Assembly: GCF_016919725.2 (NCBI RefSeq)
Contig: NZ_JAJERH010000004.1
Coordinates: 62,001 to 126,000 of the forward strand
Direction: 5' to 3'
From: Virgibacillus sp. AGTR
GTDB lineage: Bacteria; Bacillota; Bacilli; Bacillales; Amphibacillaceae
DNA length: 64,000 nt
Shown: piece after piece, positions 1 to 8,707 of the stretch
How positions within the stretch are numbered: position 1 is the first letter of the stretch
Layout: every line of letters begins with the position of its first letter
Notes under the pieces: model-generated
Database searches by the model: none
Told to the model about the DNA's origin: nothing
The model's input: the letters and a program-made list of their open reading frames with translations, nothing else
Translations under genes and position numbers: made by a program

Positions 1-441
1 CTGGAAGAAATTGTAGAGGGTTCAAATGGACAGCCGATTCTCTGTTTCTATTGGTTCAAACACGACATCATACGGCTGAAAAAACATTTCCCGGATGCTG
101 AAGTATTTACTGGTAATCCCGAGCAGTTAAAACGATGGAATAATAAAGAGATCCCGTTATTGTTCGCACATCCCGCAAGCGCAGGTCACGGATTAAATTT
201 CCAGTACGGCGGTCACATCCTGGTTTTCTTTGTTGTCCCCCGCTCTCTCGAACTGTATTTACAGTCAATCGGACGCCTAGACCGCAACGGACAGACTGAA
301 CCCGTCATCGTACATTATCTTAAAATGCGTGGCACTGTTGAAGACCGGGTTATCGCAACACTTTTAGACAAACAAGATGTCCAGCAAGCCCTTATCGACG
401 CTGTAAAAGTGGAAATCGGGGGTATGCAATCCGTGCCGTAA
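1..441 (+). CDS. SNF2/SF2-type helicase, C-terminal part (5' end outside window)
   Basis: The frame is open from base 1, so only the last 146 residues are seen. They contain the end of the second RecA-like helicase domain: a motif V-like HPASAGHGLNFQ segment and a motif VI-like QSIGRLDRNGQ segment with the arginine-finger pattern of SNF2/DEAD-type ATPases, followed by EDRVIATLLDKQ, which is typical of SNF2 C-termini. Phage and plasmid SNF2-like proteins of this type are thought to be DNA translocases. Substrate and partner cannot be deduced. An internal TTG at 160 lies in the middle of the domain and is not the start. A 9-bp hairpin follows the stop. Confidence 0.8.
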   Translation: MEEIVEGSNGQPILCFYWFKHDIIRLKKHFPDAEVFTGNPEQLKRWNNKEIPLLFAHPASAGHGLNFQYGGHILVFFVVPRSLELYLQSIGRLDRNGQTEPVIVHYLKMRGTVEDRVIATLLDKQDVQQALIDAVKVEIGGMQSVP

Positions 442-456
442 ACCCATGAGAAACCT

Positions 457-486
457 ACAGGAAGGATACGCTACCGCCCTTCCTGT
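457..486 (+). other. Intergenic hairpin without T tract
   Basis: ACAGGAAGG and CCTTCCTGT form a perfect 9-bp stem with a 12-base loop just after the helicase stop and directly before the next start codon. No T run follows, so it is not a classical intrinsic terminator. A similar hairpin sits before the next gene. Confidence 0.6.
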
Positions 487-491
487 TCTCT

Positions 492-1076
492 ATGGAAGCA
501 TACCATTATAAAAAGGTTGTGATTCAAACGGAAACCAAAACATCAACTGAATACAAAATAGCTATCAGCGTTGTTACAGGAACAGGACTCGTGGCAGCTT
601 CTACAGCCCCTGAATTCGTACGGTATTGGGTTGATGCTCAATTCGCAGAACAGAACCCCCTAACTATGATCATAGCGATGACCGTTACGCTATTCATTGG
701 AATAATCCTCGTACTAAGCATCGCAGAATTATTACGAGTTCTCCTCTCAACGATTTGCGTGAGGAACAAAATTTATGAAATACAGCACATCAGTTCAGAA
801 ACAGAACCAGGCGGTTTCGGCGCATTCGGAAGATGGGAAACCCGAGCAGTTACCCTAAAAGACACAAAATCAGGGAAAACCAAAGTGCTTGACGTATACC
901 CGAACTTTGTTGCGAATTTGCATGCGGGTGATCGGGTAGGGCTCGTAAAACGACCCGCGGAACACACCTACGAAATCGACAAGTATTACCTCATACCCGA
1001 ATCCGAATTTAACGTAAAAGCGGAACGAAAAAAATACGTATACGGAACCAGTATGAATATCGAAAAATACAACTGA
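492..1076 (+). CDS. Hypothetical membrane protein
   Basis: Protein of 194 residues, not recognised. After a short polar N-terminus there are two hydrophobic stretches, about residues 25-45 and 55-85 (the second rich in I, L and V). A soluble C-terminal part of about 100 residues follows, with a beta-rich look (VTLKDTKSGKTKVLDVYP, HAGDRVGLVKRP). The topology suggests an inner-membrane protein with a cytoplasmic C-terminal domain. The start is the first ATG in the frame; it lies just behind a stable hairpin and has no clear Shine-Dalgarno, so the start is uncertain. It is probably co-transcribed with the genes on either side. Confidence 0.6.
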   Translation: MEAYHYKKVVIQTETKTSTEYKIAISVVTGTGLVAASTAPEFVRYWVDAQFAEQNPLTMIIAMTVTLFIGIILVLSIAELLRVLLSTICVRNKIYEIQHISSETEPGGFGAFGRWETRAVTLKDTKSGKTKVLDVYPNFVANLHAGDRVGLVKRPAEHTYEIDKYYLIPESEFNVKAERKKYVYGTSMNIEKYN

Positions 1077-1095
1077 ATCAACATCATAAAACATT

Positions 1096-1126
1096 ACAGG
1101 AGGGATGCTATGCTCCCCCTCCCTGT
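1096..1126 (+). other. Intergenic hairpin without T tract
   Basis: ACAGGAGGG pairs with CCCTCCCTGT (one bulge) across a loop of about 12 bases. It resembles the hairpin at 457-486 in position and sequence. It lies between the stop at 1076 and the AAAGGAGG ribosome binding site near 1138. Confidence 0.55.
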
Positions 1127-1152
1127 TTCACACAAAAAAGGAGGAACCAAAC

Positions 1153-2193
1153 ATGAAACAACCCAAAAGAAAAATCCTAAACCTAACCAAGCGTGACATC
1201 GGCCTGGTTATCGGTATCGGGACCCTGGCTGCTATTCTGAACGTCTACCCTTACCCATTCATCGCTGCCGCAGCCGTCGTTATCGGTATTCTGTTGCTAC
1301 GACTCACCGAAACTCGGGAAGAAATCGAACCGGAAACGGTAGAGAAATCCGTACCTGAATCCCATCCGGAAACAACCGTCGAACAGAAATCCGCACAGGA
1401 AATTATCACAGAAAAACTGAACGGTGGGATCATCGAAAAAGCCATCGAAGAACAATTTGGAAAAACGGTAAACAAAGTAGTGAGTGACCTATTCGGTATT
1501 CACGGTGACATCACGCGTGAAATACAAAAACGACTGAAAGAAACCATGTCACCGTACATCGAACAATACGACTTTGGCAAGTACAACGTCAAGCTTGAGC
1601 ATTTCCTAAATGAGTTGGTTACTAACGTAACCAATGATCAAGGGCGTATCATCAAAAACGTCAAAGAAATCATGGGTGTCGAGCCTGTGAAAGAAGTCAA
1701 AACGAGCGAACTGTTCGATAAATACACCGAATTTATCAGTGGTGCTATAGCAACGGAAAAGCTCGAAATCGACGAAGATGACACACCGAGATATGTACCG
1801 CTAAATGCACACTTGCAAACATTGGATAAACGAAGTTACGGTTCTTCCAGTGAAAGAAAAGTTATCTCATTTACCTGTGAAGAAGATGAAGAACTGAACC
1901 TATCTGTCGTCATCCATCGATGGACAGACTCCATCTTAGGGAATGATTGGACAATCGAGAGCATCGAGCGCCCCACAAGCGATGGTAAAACCATTTATGC
2001 GTTTCAAATCCAGAGCGGAAAGCAAGACATCACATCGCTTGAATTGCCAATGAGCAACCTTCGTGACTTAACAGACTTAGAGGTTTACTTGCTAAAACTA
2101 CACTACGACCATACGGCCGTTATCATCGACGAAACCGATATCTCAGACGATTACGTCGAAGTGAATGCCGAACCGGAATACATTTTAACATAA
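1153..2193 (+). CDS. Membrane-anchored acidic hypothetical protein
   Basis: Protein of 346 residues from the ATG at 1153, chosen because AAAAGGAGG lies about 9 bases upstream. An in-frame ATG at 1105 falls inside the hairpin and is rejected. N-terminal residues 14-45 hold one or two hydrophobic segments (DIGLVIGIGTLAAILNVY, PFIAAAAVVIGILLL). The rest is soluble, Glu/Lys-rich and probably partly helical, with an acidic C-terminal half. No family is recognised. It forms a unit with the preceding membrane protein and ends before a bidirectional terminator. Confidence 0.65.
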   Translation: MKQPKRKILNLTKRDIGLVIGIGTLAAILNVYPYPFIAAAAVVIGILLLRLTETREEIEPETVEKSVPESHPETTVEQKSAQEIITEKLNGGIIEKAIEEQFGKTVNKVVSDLFGIHGDITREIQKRLKETMSPYIEQYDFGKYNVKLEHFLNELVTNVTNDQGRIIKNVKEIMGVEPVKEVKTSELFDKYTEFISGAIATEKLEIDEDDTPRYVPLNAHLQTLDKRSYGSSSERKVISFTCEEDEELNLSVVIHRWTDSILGNDWTIESIERPTSDGKTIYAFQIQSGKQDITSLELPMSNLRDLTDLEVYLLKLHYDHTAVIIDETDISDDYVEVNAEPEYILT

Positions 2194-2376
2194 CAGTCGA
2201 TATACCCGACTGTGACAAGCTAAGGCTTGCATTAAAAAAGGATAGACGTAACATAGCGAATAAAAGCAAAGAACAAGAAAGCCAAACAAATAGCTGTGAA
2301 AAATGTAATAGGCGCAGAATACAACGTACTCTACGAATACTGCGACGGAAGTGGAAAAGTATCCAAATAGAACAAT

Positions 2377-2412
2377 AAAAAACACAAGGTTAGTTTAGAC
2401 CTTGTGTTTTTT
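2377..2412. terminator. Bidirectional intrinsic terminator
   Basis: AAAAAACACAAGGT and ACCTTGTGTTTTTT form a long stem flanked by A and T runs. It sits between the convergent gene ends at 2193 (+) and 2416 (-), so it can serve both. Confidence 0.85.
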
Positions 2413-2415
2413 GCA

Positions 2416-3297
2416 TTATTCGCTGATATCAGGCTGCTCCGTGTCAGACGGAAATAAAAGGATCATACCAGCAGGAATGAAGTCTGCATCATGAATTCCA
2501 TTTAGCTCTACAAGCTGACCAAGTGAGACATTGAATGCACGACTTAGTTTAATTAACGTATCCCCTTCTTCCGCTACGTAATACATATAGTCTGTTGCAT
2601 TTAGGTCTTCCACCAGTTTTAATCGTGTCGATCCGTTAATTTGTCCAGGATATAACCGTTCCGCTTCAGCATAAGCATCTTCAAGCGACCCCTGTAGCGA
2701 CGACTCCGTCTTATCAGACATGACAGACGACTGCTGTTTGGAATTCGGACGTACGGTTGTTAGGAACGTATTTACGAGCGTATTAAATTCAACCGCGTCC
2801 ATCTGTTTGAGATAAGCGATGATGTCTAATTTTTTATGCTCACTCTGTAATAGTAAATCGTGCAGCTCACTGGTTAAACCCGACGTTTCAATATCTCTCT
2901 GTTCCGTTTTTTCTGTGAACGTGTTGATAAACGTCTGAAAGTCTTCATCGCTCATACGACTTAAATAGTCAACAGCATCCTCCCTGCTCACATCTGGATC
3001 ATTCAAGACAGAAGTGAAATCAAGGGTGGAATCCGAAACACCTGACAGGTTAGTATGATCTGATGTACTTGAATGTGTAGCATATACCGATGTTGTTTTC
3101 GCCGCTATGATTTTATTTCGTATATCCGAAGAAAAGAAAAATGCAAGAAACAAAAGTGTACCTATAACCCCTGCAATACAGAAAATCGCTAGCATGCGAT
3201 GATTAAAGTCTTCTATCTGTTCTTTAATAAGACCACTTTTCTGTCTCACGGGTTTGTTTTGCCTTTTGCTTGTTCCGTTCGTCTTTTTACGAGCCAT
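2416..3297 (-). CDS. Membrane-anchored LysM-domain protein
   Basis: Protein of 293 residues from the ATG at 3297, which has GGAAAGG upstream; an earlier in-frame ATG at 3315 overlaps that site. Order of parts: Lys/Arg-rich N-terminus (about 1-35), one transmembrane helix (AIFCIAGVIGTLLFLAFFF, about 38-57), a long polar Ser/Asp/Glu-rich linker with helical stretches, and a C-terminal LysM domain (about 235-285: YYVAEEGDTLIKLSRAFNVS and IPAGMILLFP). LysM domains bind peptidoglycan N-acetylglucosamine chains, and the topology puts this one outside the membrane. A role in anchoring a plasmid-coded envelope complex to the wall is inference. Confidence 0.85.
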   Translation of the reverse strand: MARKKTNGTSKRQNKPVRQKSGLIKEQIEDFNHRMLAIFCIAGVIGTLLFLAFFFSSDIRNKIIAAKTTSVYATHSSTSDHTNLSGVSDSTLDFTSVLNDPDVSREDAVDYLSRMSDEDFQTFINTFTEKTEQRDIETSGLTSELHDLLLQSEHKKLDIIAYLKQMDAVEFNTLVNTFLTTVRPNSKQQSSVMSDKTESSLQGSLEDAYAEAERLYPGQINGSTRLKLVEDLNATDYMYYVAEEGDTLIKLSRAFNVSLGQLVELNGIHDADFIPAGMILLFPSDTEQPDISE

Positions 3298-3396
3298 TTT
3301 ACCATTCCTTTCCATATATTTACATTATACGGCATCATGGTACCTGGTACAATAAAAACATTTGCCAAATAACTGAACAGAGAGGGTTTTTAAAGA

Positions 3397-4368
3397 ATGT
3401 CATATGCATATGTAAATAATCCGGCATACCACGCCGAAAACGAAGAATTAAAGAGTATTTACAATAAATGGAGACAAAGGCAATTTGGAAAACGTATTCC
3501 AGTACATGTCTTCGGTTCAGGGTCTGAGGGAAATTCCGTTTATCTAAAACCGCACCATACACTGATAGACTTAGGCCTTACGTTTAAATCCTATCAAGAA
3601 TACAGTCCGACATTTTTCTTGGATGTTGATTATCTAATTATCACGCACCATCATGGCGACCACTTAAATCCAGCCACATTGCACCGAGTATTATGCAATT
3701 ATCCGCATATCAAAGTCATCATGTCCGAGTTCATGTGGAAAATGATTACGTCGGATGACTATAAGCCTGAATATAAGAAACGAAAAAAAGGGGAAATTAT
3801 TCCATTCGGTCATGACCCCTTGTACCAGACAGACAACAGTGGTCGCCGCATCAAAAAGCCGTCCAAATGGGCAAACGCATTCTTGCTTAACCAATCACGA
3901 GTATATATCGCCGAAGCCCAAACGCTGGTCACACATGACGGTAAGAAATTCTTATTTGAGCCATTAACCGTCAAGCACGGTGACATCGTAAACATCGCCG
4001 TGCAAATCAGTGACCCGGAGCTAGAATTCGAATTCTTATATGCCTCGGACCTAGATAATCTCGGTGGCGAACGAACATTCACAGACTGTTACGGCAACAT
4101 TCAGCATGTAACCGGACTAGATCAGAAAAGGCGCTACACCTGTATGTTTTTAGAGGCCAATTATGACGAAACCATCTTGCAGAATTGGTATAACAATCTG
4201 AGTGAAGACGATCCGAATTACCGCGGAAAAAAAGCAAGGGCGGACGGAAACTTGAGGCATATTTCCGAACAGGAAGCGAGTGTGTATATCGAACAACATT
4301 TGGATGAAAACGGGCTGTTCGTCCCATTACATGCGTCCAAGACGTTCGGTACGCTTCATCAATCCTAA
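3397..4368 (+). CDS. Metallo-beta-lactamase-fold hydrolase
   Basis: Protein of 323 residues; GAGAGGG precedes the ATG at a normal distance. The metal-binding THHHGDH motif (HxHxDH pattern) is at about residues 83-89, preceded by GSGSEGNSVYL and a hydrophobic strand (VDYLIITHH), as in the YycJ/WalJ-like branch of this fold. A later segment (YASDLDNLGG) supplies the conserved Asp of the active site, and a C-terminal HASKTFG may supply the last His. Members of this branch are nucleases or other phosphodiesterases; the substrate here is unknown. It is a single gene between its own promoter region and a terminator. Confidence 0.85.
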   Translation: MSYAYVNNPAYHAENEELKSIYNKWRQRQFGKRIPVHVFGSGSEGNSVYLKPHHTLIDLGLTFKSYQEYSPTFFLDVDYLIITHHHGDHLNPATLHRVLCNYPHIKVIMSEFMWKMITSDDYKPEYKKRKKGEIIPFGHDPLYQTDNSGRRIKKPSKWANAFLLNQSRVYIAEAQTLVTHDGKKFLFEPLTVKHGDIVNIAVQISDPELEFEFLYASDLDNLGGERTFTDCYGNIQHVTGLDQKRRYTCMFLEANYDETILQNWYNNLSEDDPNYRGKKARADGNLRHISEQEASVYIEQHLDENGLFVPLHASKTFGTLHQS

Positions 4369-4425
4369 ATATTCGAAAATAAAGCAAAAACACTTCGATA
4401 CAAACAACATACAACGCAAAGAAGT

Positions 4426-4460
4426 CAACCCACCCTTTCAAAAAGGTTGGGTTGCTTTTA
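4426..4460 (+). terminator. Intrinsic terminator
   Basis: CAACCCACC and GGTTGGGTTG form a stem followed by CTTTTA. It lies 58 bases after the metallo-beta-lactamase-fold gene. Confidence 0.8.
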
Positions 4461-4518
4461 GGGCGAAAAGCGAACTTTTCGCCTAAATAAAATTTGAGAA
4501 AAAGTGCCACAAATGTGT

Positions 4519-4566
4519 TATAAAAACCTGTTAAAAAACCCATAAACGATTGAATGCACAACGTTT
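4519..4566 (+). promoter_or_regulatory. Promoter with candidate operator
   Basis: An extended -10 (TGTTATAAA, hexamer 4519-4524) is followed at about 4545-4566 by AACGATTGAATGCACAACGTT, a divergent copy of the AACRCT-N6-ACAG-N-GTT motif seen at other promoters in this window. It lies upstream of the gene at 4669. A small hairpin (CGCATGG/CCATGCG, about 4632-4650) abuts the ribosome binding site. Confidence 0.4.
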
Positions 4567-4668
4567 TTGTCGTAAAATAAGGGTATAGCAGGGCGAATTA
4601 TCTACATCGACGGCATATCGACAAAAATAAAACGCATGGCTTATCCATGCGAAAGGAGAAGATGCATT

Positions 4669-5490
4669 ATGGTAAAACAAAGACGTGAACAAATGGGTGT
4701 ACAACCCGGAGATGAAATTGTCCTGAAAGGTACAGTAACATTTGCACGCTTGGATAAACCCGTCACAGGAGAAGCACTTGTGCAAGAAAACAATCGCCGC
4801 GCCCGACTTGGTATGAGCCCGATAGATGAATTCCGTAGCATCACAATTGAAAATCCCGAAATCGTACAAGGTGAAGGAACACCGCTTGCTAACTTCCACG
4901 CGCAGGGTGTGTATCAGGCGAAAGGTACAGGAAAACCGACGATGGGCTTCGAGAGTAAATCCTTATACCCGCCTAAATATGGACACATGCAAGAAGACGG
5001 AAGTGTTCAGGAAATTCCTGACCCACAGAAGAATCCGTCTCCCGGACAAGTTGTTTATCTATTGATTAGAGCTTACGGGAAGAAAGGCTATAATAACCTC
5101 GGTTCAACATTTGACAACATTGTGTTCGCACCCGGTGAGATCAATTTTTATGAAGGTAGAGGTAATGGTCTTGAGGGCTTCGGCAAAGCAATGAACATGC
5201 CGGTACATCCTATCAAAAATGACAACACGCAAAACCAACCAGTACAGGAAAATGTTGACCAAAAACAACTTGTCGGTGCAGGTGCGGGTCAGGGTCAAGG
5301 ATTTGGCGGTTTTAGTCAAGCACCCGCTGGCGATCCAAACCAACCTGAAACGAACCAAGACGGATTTGCAGGTTTCGGACAAGCAAACGGAGCAACTAAC
5401 AACCCGTTCGGTGTTCAAGAGGGAACAATACCAAATCAAGGCTCCCCGTTCGGTAACAGCGGACAGAGAGGTAAGAGTCCGTACGCTTAA
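4669..5490 (+). CDS. Hypothetical protein with Gly/Gln-rich disordered tail (possibly ssDNA-binding-like)
   Basis: Protein of 273 residues from the ATG at 4669, chosen because AAAGGAG precedes it; an in-frame ATG at 4636 lies in an upstream hairpin. Residues 1-180 look folded and beta-rich. From about 185 on the chain is low-complexity, rich in Gly, Gln, Asn, Pro and Phe (GAGAGQGQGFGGF, DGFAGFGQANGATNNPFG), and it ends in GKSPYA. Such tails are typical of single-strand DNA-binding proteins, but no OB-fold signature or acidic SSB tip is visible, so the function is open. It is monocistronic, with its own promoter and a strong terminator, which fits a highly expressed structural or DNA-coating protein. 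Confidence 0.6.
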   Translation: MVKQRREQMGVQPGDEIVLKGTVTFARLDKPVTGEALVQENNRRARLGMSPIDEFRSITIENPEIVQGEGTPLANFHAQGVYQAKGTGKPTMGFESKSLYPPKYGHMQEDGSVQEIPDPQKNPSPGQVVYLLIRAYGKKGYNNLGSTFDNIVFAPGEINFYEGRGNGLEGFGKAMNMPVHPIKNDNTQNQPVQENVDQKQLVGAGAGQGQGFGGFSQAPAGDPNQPETNQDGFAGFGQANGATNNPFGVQEGTIPNQGSPFGNSGQRGKSPYA

Positions 5491-5513
5491 TTGATAATTC
5501 AGTGAGCGACGAT

Positions 5514-5546
5514 AAACCGAGGGGTATAAGCCCCTCGGTTTTTTTT
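5514..5546 (+). terminator. Strong intrinsic terminator
   Basis: AACCGAGGGG and CCCCTCGGTT form a 10-bp stem followed by eight T. It lies directly after the Gly/Gln-rich gene. Confidence 0.92.
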
Positions 5547-5578
5547 AATCACTACATAACCAATAAGGATGATGTAAA

Positions 5579-5827
5579 ATAAAAGTATTATGTGTTAAAA
5601 AACTATATGCAACTGTATCGAATGACGGTCATTATTTAGATATTTCAGCTAACAGAAAAGAATGCGAAAATTGGGATAGAGATGACATTAATTCCAATGG
5701 AATTATTGAAGGATACGGAATTTTTAACAAAGAAACAAATTTCATCGAAGAGGAAGCCCTAGATTTTTATTATACGATTGATGAAGCAGAACAAGATTTA
5801 AAAACAATCATGTTTAAATCTTTATAA
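5579..5827 (+). CDS. Small hypothetical protein, apparently without a standard start codon
   Basis: The frame is open from a TGA at 5570 to the TAA at 5825, giving about 82 residues with protein-like content (ANRKECENWDRDDINSNGII near the middle). There is no ATG, GTG or TTG at a sensible place. The best start is ATA at 5579, about 10 bases behind AAGGATG. Either a rare ATA start is used, or the start codon was lost and this is a young pseudogene. No family is recognised. Confidence 0.4.
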   Translation: MKVLCVKKLYATVSNDGHYLDISANRKECENWDRDDINSNGIIEGYGIFNKETNFIEEEALDFYYTIDEAEQDLKTIMFKSL

Positions 5828-5864
5828 GATACACACGCGACATGACATAAGAAAGGAGTGTACG

Positions 5865-6947
5865 ATGTATATGTCCCAATACCCAATGGTGCACCCGTTA
5901 ACATTCGCACAAAACCCACTCATACATCACTTATCCGGAGACCCCTACTGGACGGTTTCCGATGATAATAAACGTCCGGTAAACGCCCGAATATTGCTTG
6001 ACACGGGGAATGTATACAATGCGCGATTCGACGGCGAGTGGCCACTGGTCACACTCGATAAACTGGACGCAGACCAGAACCTACAAGCCGTGAACCGAGC
6101 CTATCGACTAAGGGCAAGAGAGAATCGCGTCATTGCTATTGACGTTGAACCAAATGCGCCAGAGAGCATGAAACAAGAGGTGCTTGAATTTCCGTCACAT
6201 TTTACCGAGCTGTCCAAAAACGGTGGGGTTCATCTCTTGATTCTCGTACCGGAAGACTTAATTAACCAGGAAAACCGGTACATGTTCGACGAGTTATCTG
6301 TATTCAAAGAACCTGTACCTAAACCGGAAGACCCGAAGGAAAAGCCACGCGACGCTTACTTCGAGGTCTTGTTCAACGATCACTTCGTGACGTTCACCAA
6401 GCGCATGCTCACACAAAAACCGTGTATCGATTATAATCAGAATCCGGAGGCGAAAGAAAAACTCGCAGGATTCCTGAATAATATCGTCCAGATGGATAAG
6501 CAACGGAAAAAAGAGCGCGAGGTCGCCAAGCAGTACCGCATAGGAATGATGAAGAATCTCATCGACGAAGACAAAGAAAAGACCATTGAGTCTTTCATCT
6601 CGATTAAACCATTCGAAGAGGCGAAAGAACAAGCCAAGAACAAAACCGTGAGTGACTTCGGAGAAGATTATTCCCGCTATGAAATGAGTGTTGCCAACGG
6701 AATAGCGTTCCACACGATCCGCGTACACAAGCTAGCGAAAGATACGCAGTCGTTCCGTAAAATGGCCCGATCCCTCACCGAGCAAGACCTTGCCTATGCG
6801 ATATACCTACTTCTCAAATCTGTCATTCCATACCGTGAAAAACACGATGAAACTCGCGATGGGCTACCTTGGTTGTTGTTCACATCAAAACGAGCATATG
6901 AATTCGTGAAGGCCCAGAACGCAAAAAGGAAAAATGGGAAAAAGTGA
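5865..6947 (+). CDS. Possible AEP-type primase-like protein
   Basis: Protein of 360 residues; AAAGGAG precedes the ATG. Residues about 85-130 read VIAIDVEPNAPE ... FTELSKNGGVHLLI. This resembles the Dx(D/E) metal motif and the later SGGxH motif of archaeo-eukaryotic primase/primpol domains, where the pattern is a hydrophobic strand ending in D-x-D/E, then S/N-GG-x-H. A helical, charged C-terminal half follows, with a Lys-rich end (KAQNAKRKNGKK). If correct it would make primers or extend DNA during plasmid replication. The match is by motif only, and the third catalytic acidic residue is not assigned. It heads a run of small genes up to 8591. Confidence 0.45.
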   Translation: MYMSQYPMVHPLTFAQNPLIHHLSGDPYWTVSDDNKRPVNARILLDTGNVYNARFDGEWPLVTLDKLDADQNLQAVNRAYRLRARENRVIAIDVEPNAPESMKQEVLEFPSHFTELSKNGGVHLLILVPEDLINQENRYMFDELSVFKEPVPKPEDPKEKPRDAYFEVLFNDHFVTFTKRMLTQKPCIDYNQNPEAKEKLAGFLNNIVQMDKQRKKEREVAKQYRIGMMKNLIDEDKEKTIESFISIKPFEEAKEQAKNKTVSDFGEDYSRYEMSVANGIAFHTIRVHKLAKDTQSFRKMARSLTEQDLAYAIYLLLKSVIPYREKHDETRDGLPWLLFTSKRAYEFVKAQNAKRKNGKK

Positions 6948-6961
6948 AAGGATGAAGGTGT

Positions 6962-7189
6962 ATGAAGATAGCAGTTATTGTAGAAGGAGGCGTCGTTCAA
7001 AACGTTTTATCCAATCAAGAAAATGTAGACATAGTTATCGTAGATTACGATACAGAAGGTGCGGATGAAGAAGAAACCACGACGGTTCTTGAAAATGAGG
7101 CTTATGTTTATGGAGGAATAACTAAACCAGAAGTAAATAAAAAAGAAATCGACCAGATTTGTCAAGACGCTAGTCCATTAATTAAGTAA
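6962..7189 (+). CDS. Small acidic hypothetical protein
   Basis: Protein of 75 residues, 14 bases after the previous stop, with AAAGGATG as ribosome binding site. It starts with strand-like hydrophobic segments (KIAVIVEGGVVQNVLS, VDIVIVDYDTEG) and is very acidic (ADEEETTTVLENE). Small proteins of this type are common in plasmid and phage early regions. No function can be assigned. It is part of the operon that begins at 5865. Confidence 0.6.
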   Translation: MKIAVIVEGGVVQNVLSNQENVDIVIVDYDTEGADEEETTTVLENEAYVYGGITKPEVNKKEIDQICQDASPLIK

Positions 7190-7205
7190 AGGATGAATGG
7201 TAAGC

Positions 7206-7484
7206 ATGAATAAAAAACAAAAACAGGAAGTATTAGATGTCTTAAATGACTTAGAGGTAATCGAATCTAACGGTGGCGAAGACGCCTATATTTTAGTCAA
7301 AAATAACAAGGAAAACCAAGCAGCGTTGCATCATGTCGGTGTAGACACCGAAACCATTAGCAGATATGGCGATGAAGAAACATTTTGCATTTTGGCATTA
7401 GCATTTGGTGAAGGATATGCAAACGACTTTAGAAATGGCAAATTGACCAATGAACCAGAAGAAAATGCAGACTTTGACCTGTAA
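7206..7484 (+). CDS. Small hypothetical protein
   Basis: Protein of 92 residues. The ATG at 7206 is preferred over the one at 7197 because AAAGGATG at 7189 is too close to the latter. It is helical and acidic, with a conserved-looking core (GGEDAYILVKNNKENQAALH, CILALAFGEGYANDFRNG). No family is recognised. It belongs to the run of small co-directional genes 5865-8591. Confidence 0.6.
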   Translation: MNKKQKQEVLDVLNDLEVIESNGGEDAYILVKNNKENQAALHHVGVDTETISRYGDEETFCILALAFGEGYANDFRNGKLTNEPEENADFDL

Positions 7485-7491
7485 TTATTCA

Positions 7492-7638
7492 ATGGAAAAA
7501 CGAATTAAAAGAGCGATAAACGACTTGGAATCAGACCGACCAAAAACAGCCGGCTATATATTGCGCAGCATGCTTTTTGATAATTTCGGCAACGAAAAGG
7601 GTATTCCTCAAATTATCCAAGACTGTTGTGAATCATAA
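7492..7638 (+). CDS. Small hypothetical protein
   Basis: Protein of 48 residues starting 7 bases after the previous stop. The same frame is open back to an ATG at 7450, which would overlap the previous gene, so 7492 is preferred. It is basic and helical (EKRIKRAINDLESDRPKTAGYI) and ends in QDCCES. No clear ribosome binding site is seen; translational coupling to the gene before is likely. Function unknown. Confidence 0.45.
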   Translation: MEKRIKRAINDLESDRPKTAGYILRSMLFDNFGNEKGIPQIIQDCCES

Positions 7639-7658
7639 GCACCACTAGGAGTGATACC

Positions 7659-8045
7659 GTGAAAACAAAGATATTTTCTAACGGGCTGGTTGTCAAATAC
7701 CGACGGTCAGCCATTATTCTTGAAAATTCAAGTGGCAAAACCGAACGGGATTCGAACTTTGAATATGCATTTACAGCCGATGAACTCAAAGACTTCTTAG
7801 CATATATCACAAAAGTAGCAAACGAAGCTTGGACGAATATCACACCGAAAGAAGCGTACAGCATGGATTCGGATTATGATGAGTATTACGACCGGCGTTA
7901 CGATAACAACGGCTATCTATCTATCACAGATTCCGGCATCGTGATCGAGGCTCCACATCTATCGAAAGACACGTTGTATCAATTTAATAAGGCGAAAATA
8001 CAGTCGTTTCTCTATGATCTGGAGAAAAAACAGCAAGGAGGTTAA
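7659..8045 (+). CDS. Hypothetical protein
   Basis: Protein of 128 residues with a GTG start 7 bases behind AGGAG. It begins with an antiparallel-strand-like pattern (KIFSNGLVVKYRRSAIILEN), has a central Asp/Tyr-rich segment (DSDYDEYYDRRYDNNGYLS) and ends in a helix rich in Lys and Gln. No family is recognised. It is followed 3 bases later by the next gene, so the two are certainly co-translated. Confidence 0.6.
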   Translation: MKTKIFSNGLVVKYRRSAIILENSSGKTERDSNFEYAFTADELKDFLAYITKVANEAWTNITPKEAYSMDSDYDEYYDRRYDNNGYLSITDSGIVIEAPHLSKDTLYQFNKAKIQSFLYDLEKKQQGG

Positions 8046-8048
8046 AGC

Positions 8049-8591
8049 GTGCCTAATCACATCAAAACCGAACACATCAACCGCATGTTCCCCTTCGAAT
8101 TCTATGACGAGTTGAGCGAACACCTAAAAGCCTTCACACTGCTCAACCCGGCGCTATTCCTAAAGGGCAGACTCAATGATACAACGGAACAGCGAAAAGC
8201 GTTATTCGAACAATCTCGGAACAACAAGGCAAACGAAACTCTGAACCAAAACAATTTGTTTCAGGTGGAGCCATTCGGCGAGCTTTTGGCGCTTGACGTA
8301 TGCTGTCCCAACGAAGATAAAGAAACCGTCCTGAAAGAACGCGACAAGCGCGGTCAATTGCCACTATCCGTCATCGTGGCGCAGCTTTATGATTCATCCA
8401 ATACCCCGATATTCGCATCAGACGTCACTGAGGAATCTATTAAACAGATCCCTGAAGTTCTCTGGGATGACCCTAACCTTCTTTTAGGTGTCGTGTCGTT
8501 CACGCAGGAGGAACCGCGTGTCGCTGTAATAAAGATACCGAAGCAAATCGAAGGCCAGCTATTTGAAACTATCCAGGAGGACAATGATTAG
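8049..8591 (+). CDS. Hypothetical protein
   Basis: Protein of 180 residues with a GTG start behind a strong AAGGAGG. No motif is recognised. The sequence alternates helix-like (FYDELSEHLKAFTLLNPALF) and strand-like segments (LLGVVSFTQEEPRVAVIKI) and looks like a single soluble domain. It is the last gene before the terminator at 8601, which closes the unit starting at 5865. Confidence 0.6.
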   Translation: MPNHIKTEHINRMFPFEFYDELSEHLKAFTLLNPALFLKGRLNDTTEQRKALFEQSRNNKANETLNQNNLFQVEPFGELLALDVCCPNEDKETVLKERDKRGQLPLSVIVAQLYDSSNTPIFASDVTEESIKQIPEVLWDDPNLLLGVVSFTQEEPRVAVIKIPKQIEGQLFETIQEDND

Positions 8592-8600
8592 TAATACATG

Positions 8601-8630
8601 ACGTGTCAGTATATGCTGGCACGTTTTTTC
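8601..8630 (+). terminator. Intrinsic terminator
   Basis: ACGTGTCAG and CTGGCACGT (one G-T pair) are followed by TTTTTT. It ends the small-gene operon. Confidence 0.85.
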
Positions 8631-8707
8631 TATTGCATTCCGTCATTTCATGGGTTCATACATATCACATAAGAAGAAGTGTAACAAACGGAACAAAAAA
8701 CTGAAGT

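Noticed and set aside
2297-2370. Tiny ORF ending EYCDGSGKVSK
   Set aside because: Only 24 codons from a GTG without ribosome binding site; the CDGSGK pattern recalls DnaJ zinc centres but is too short to support.
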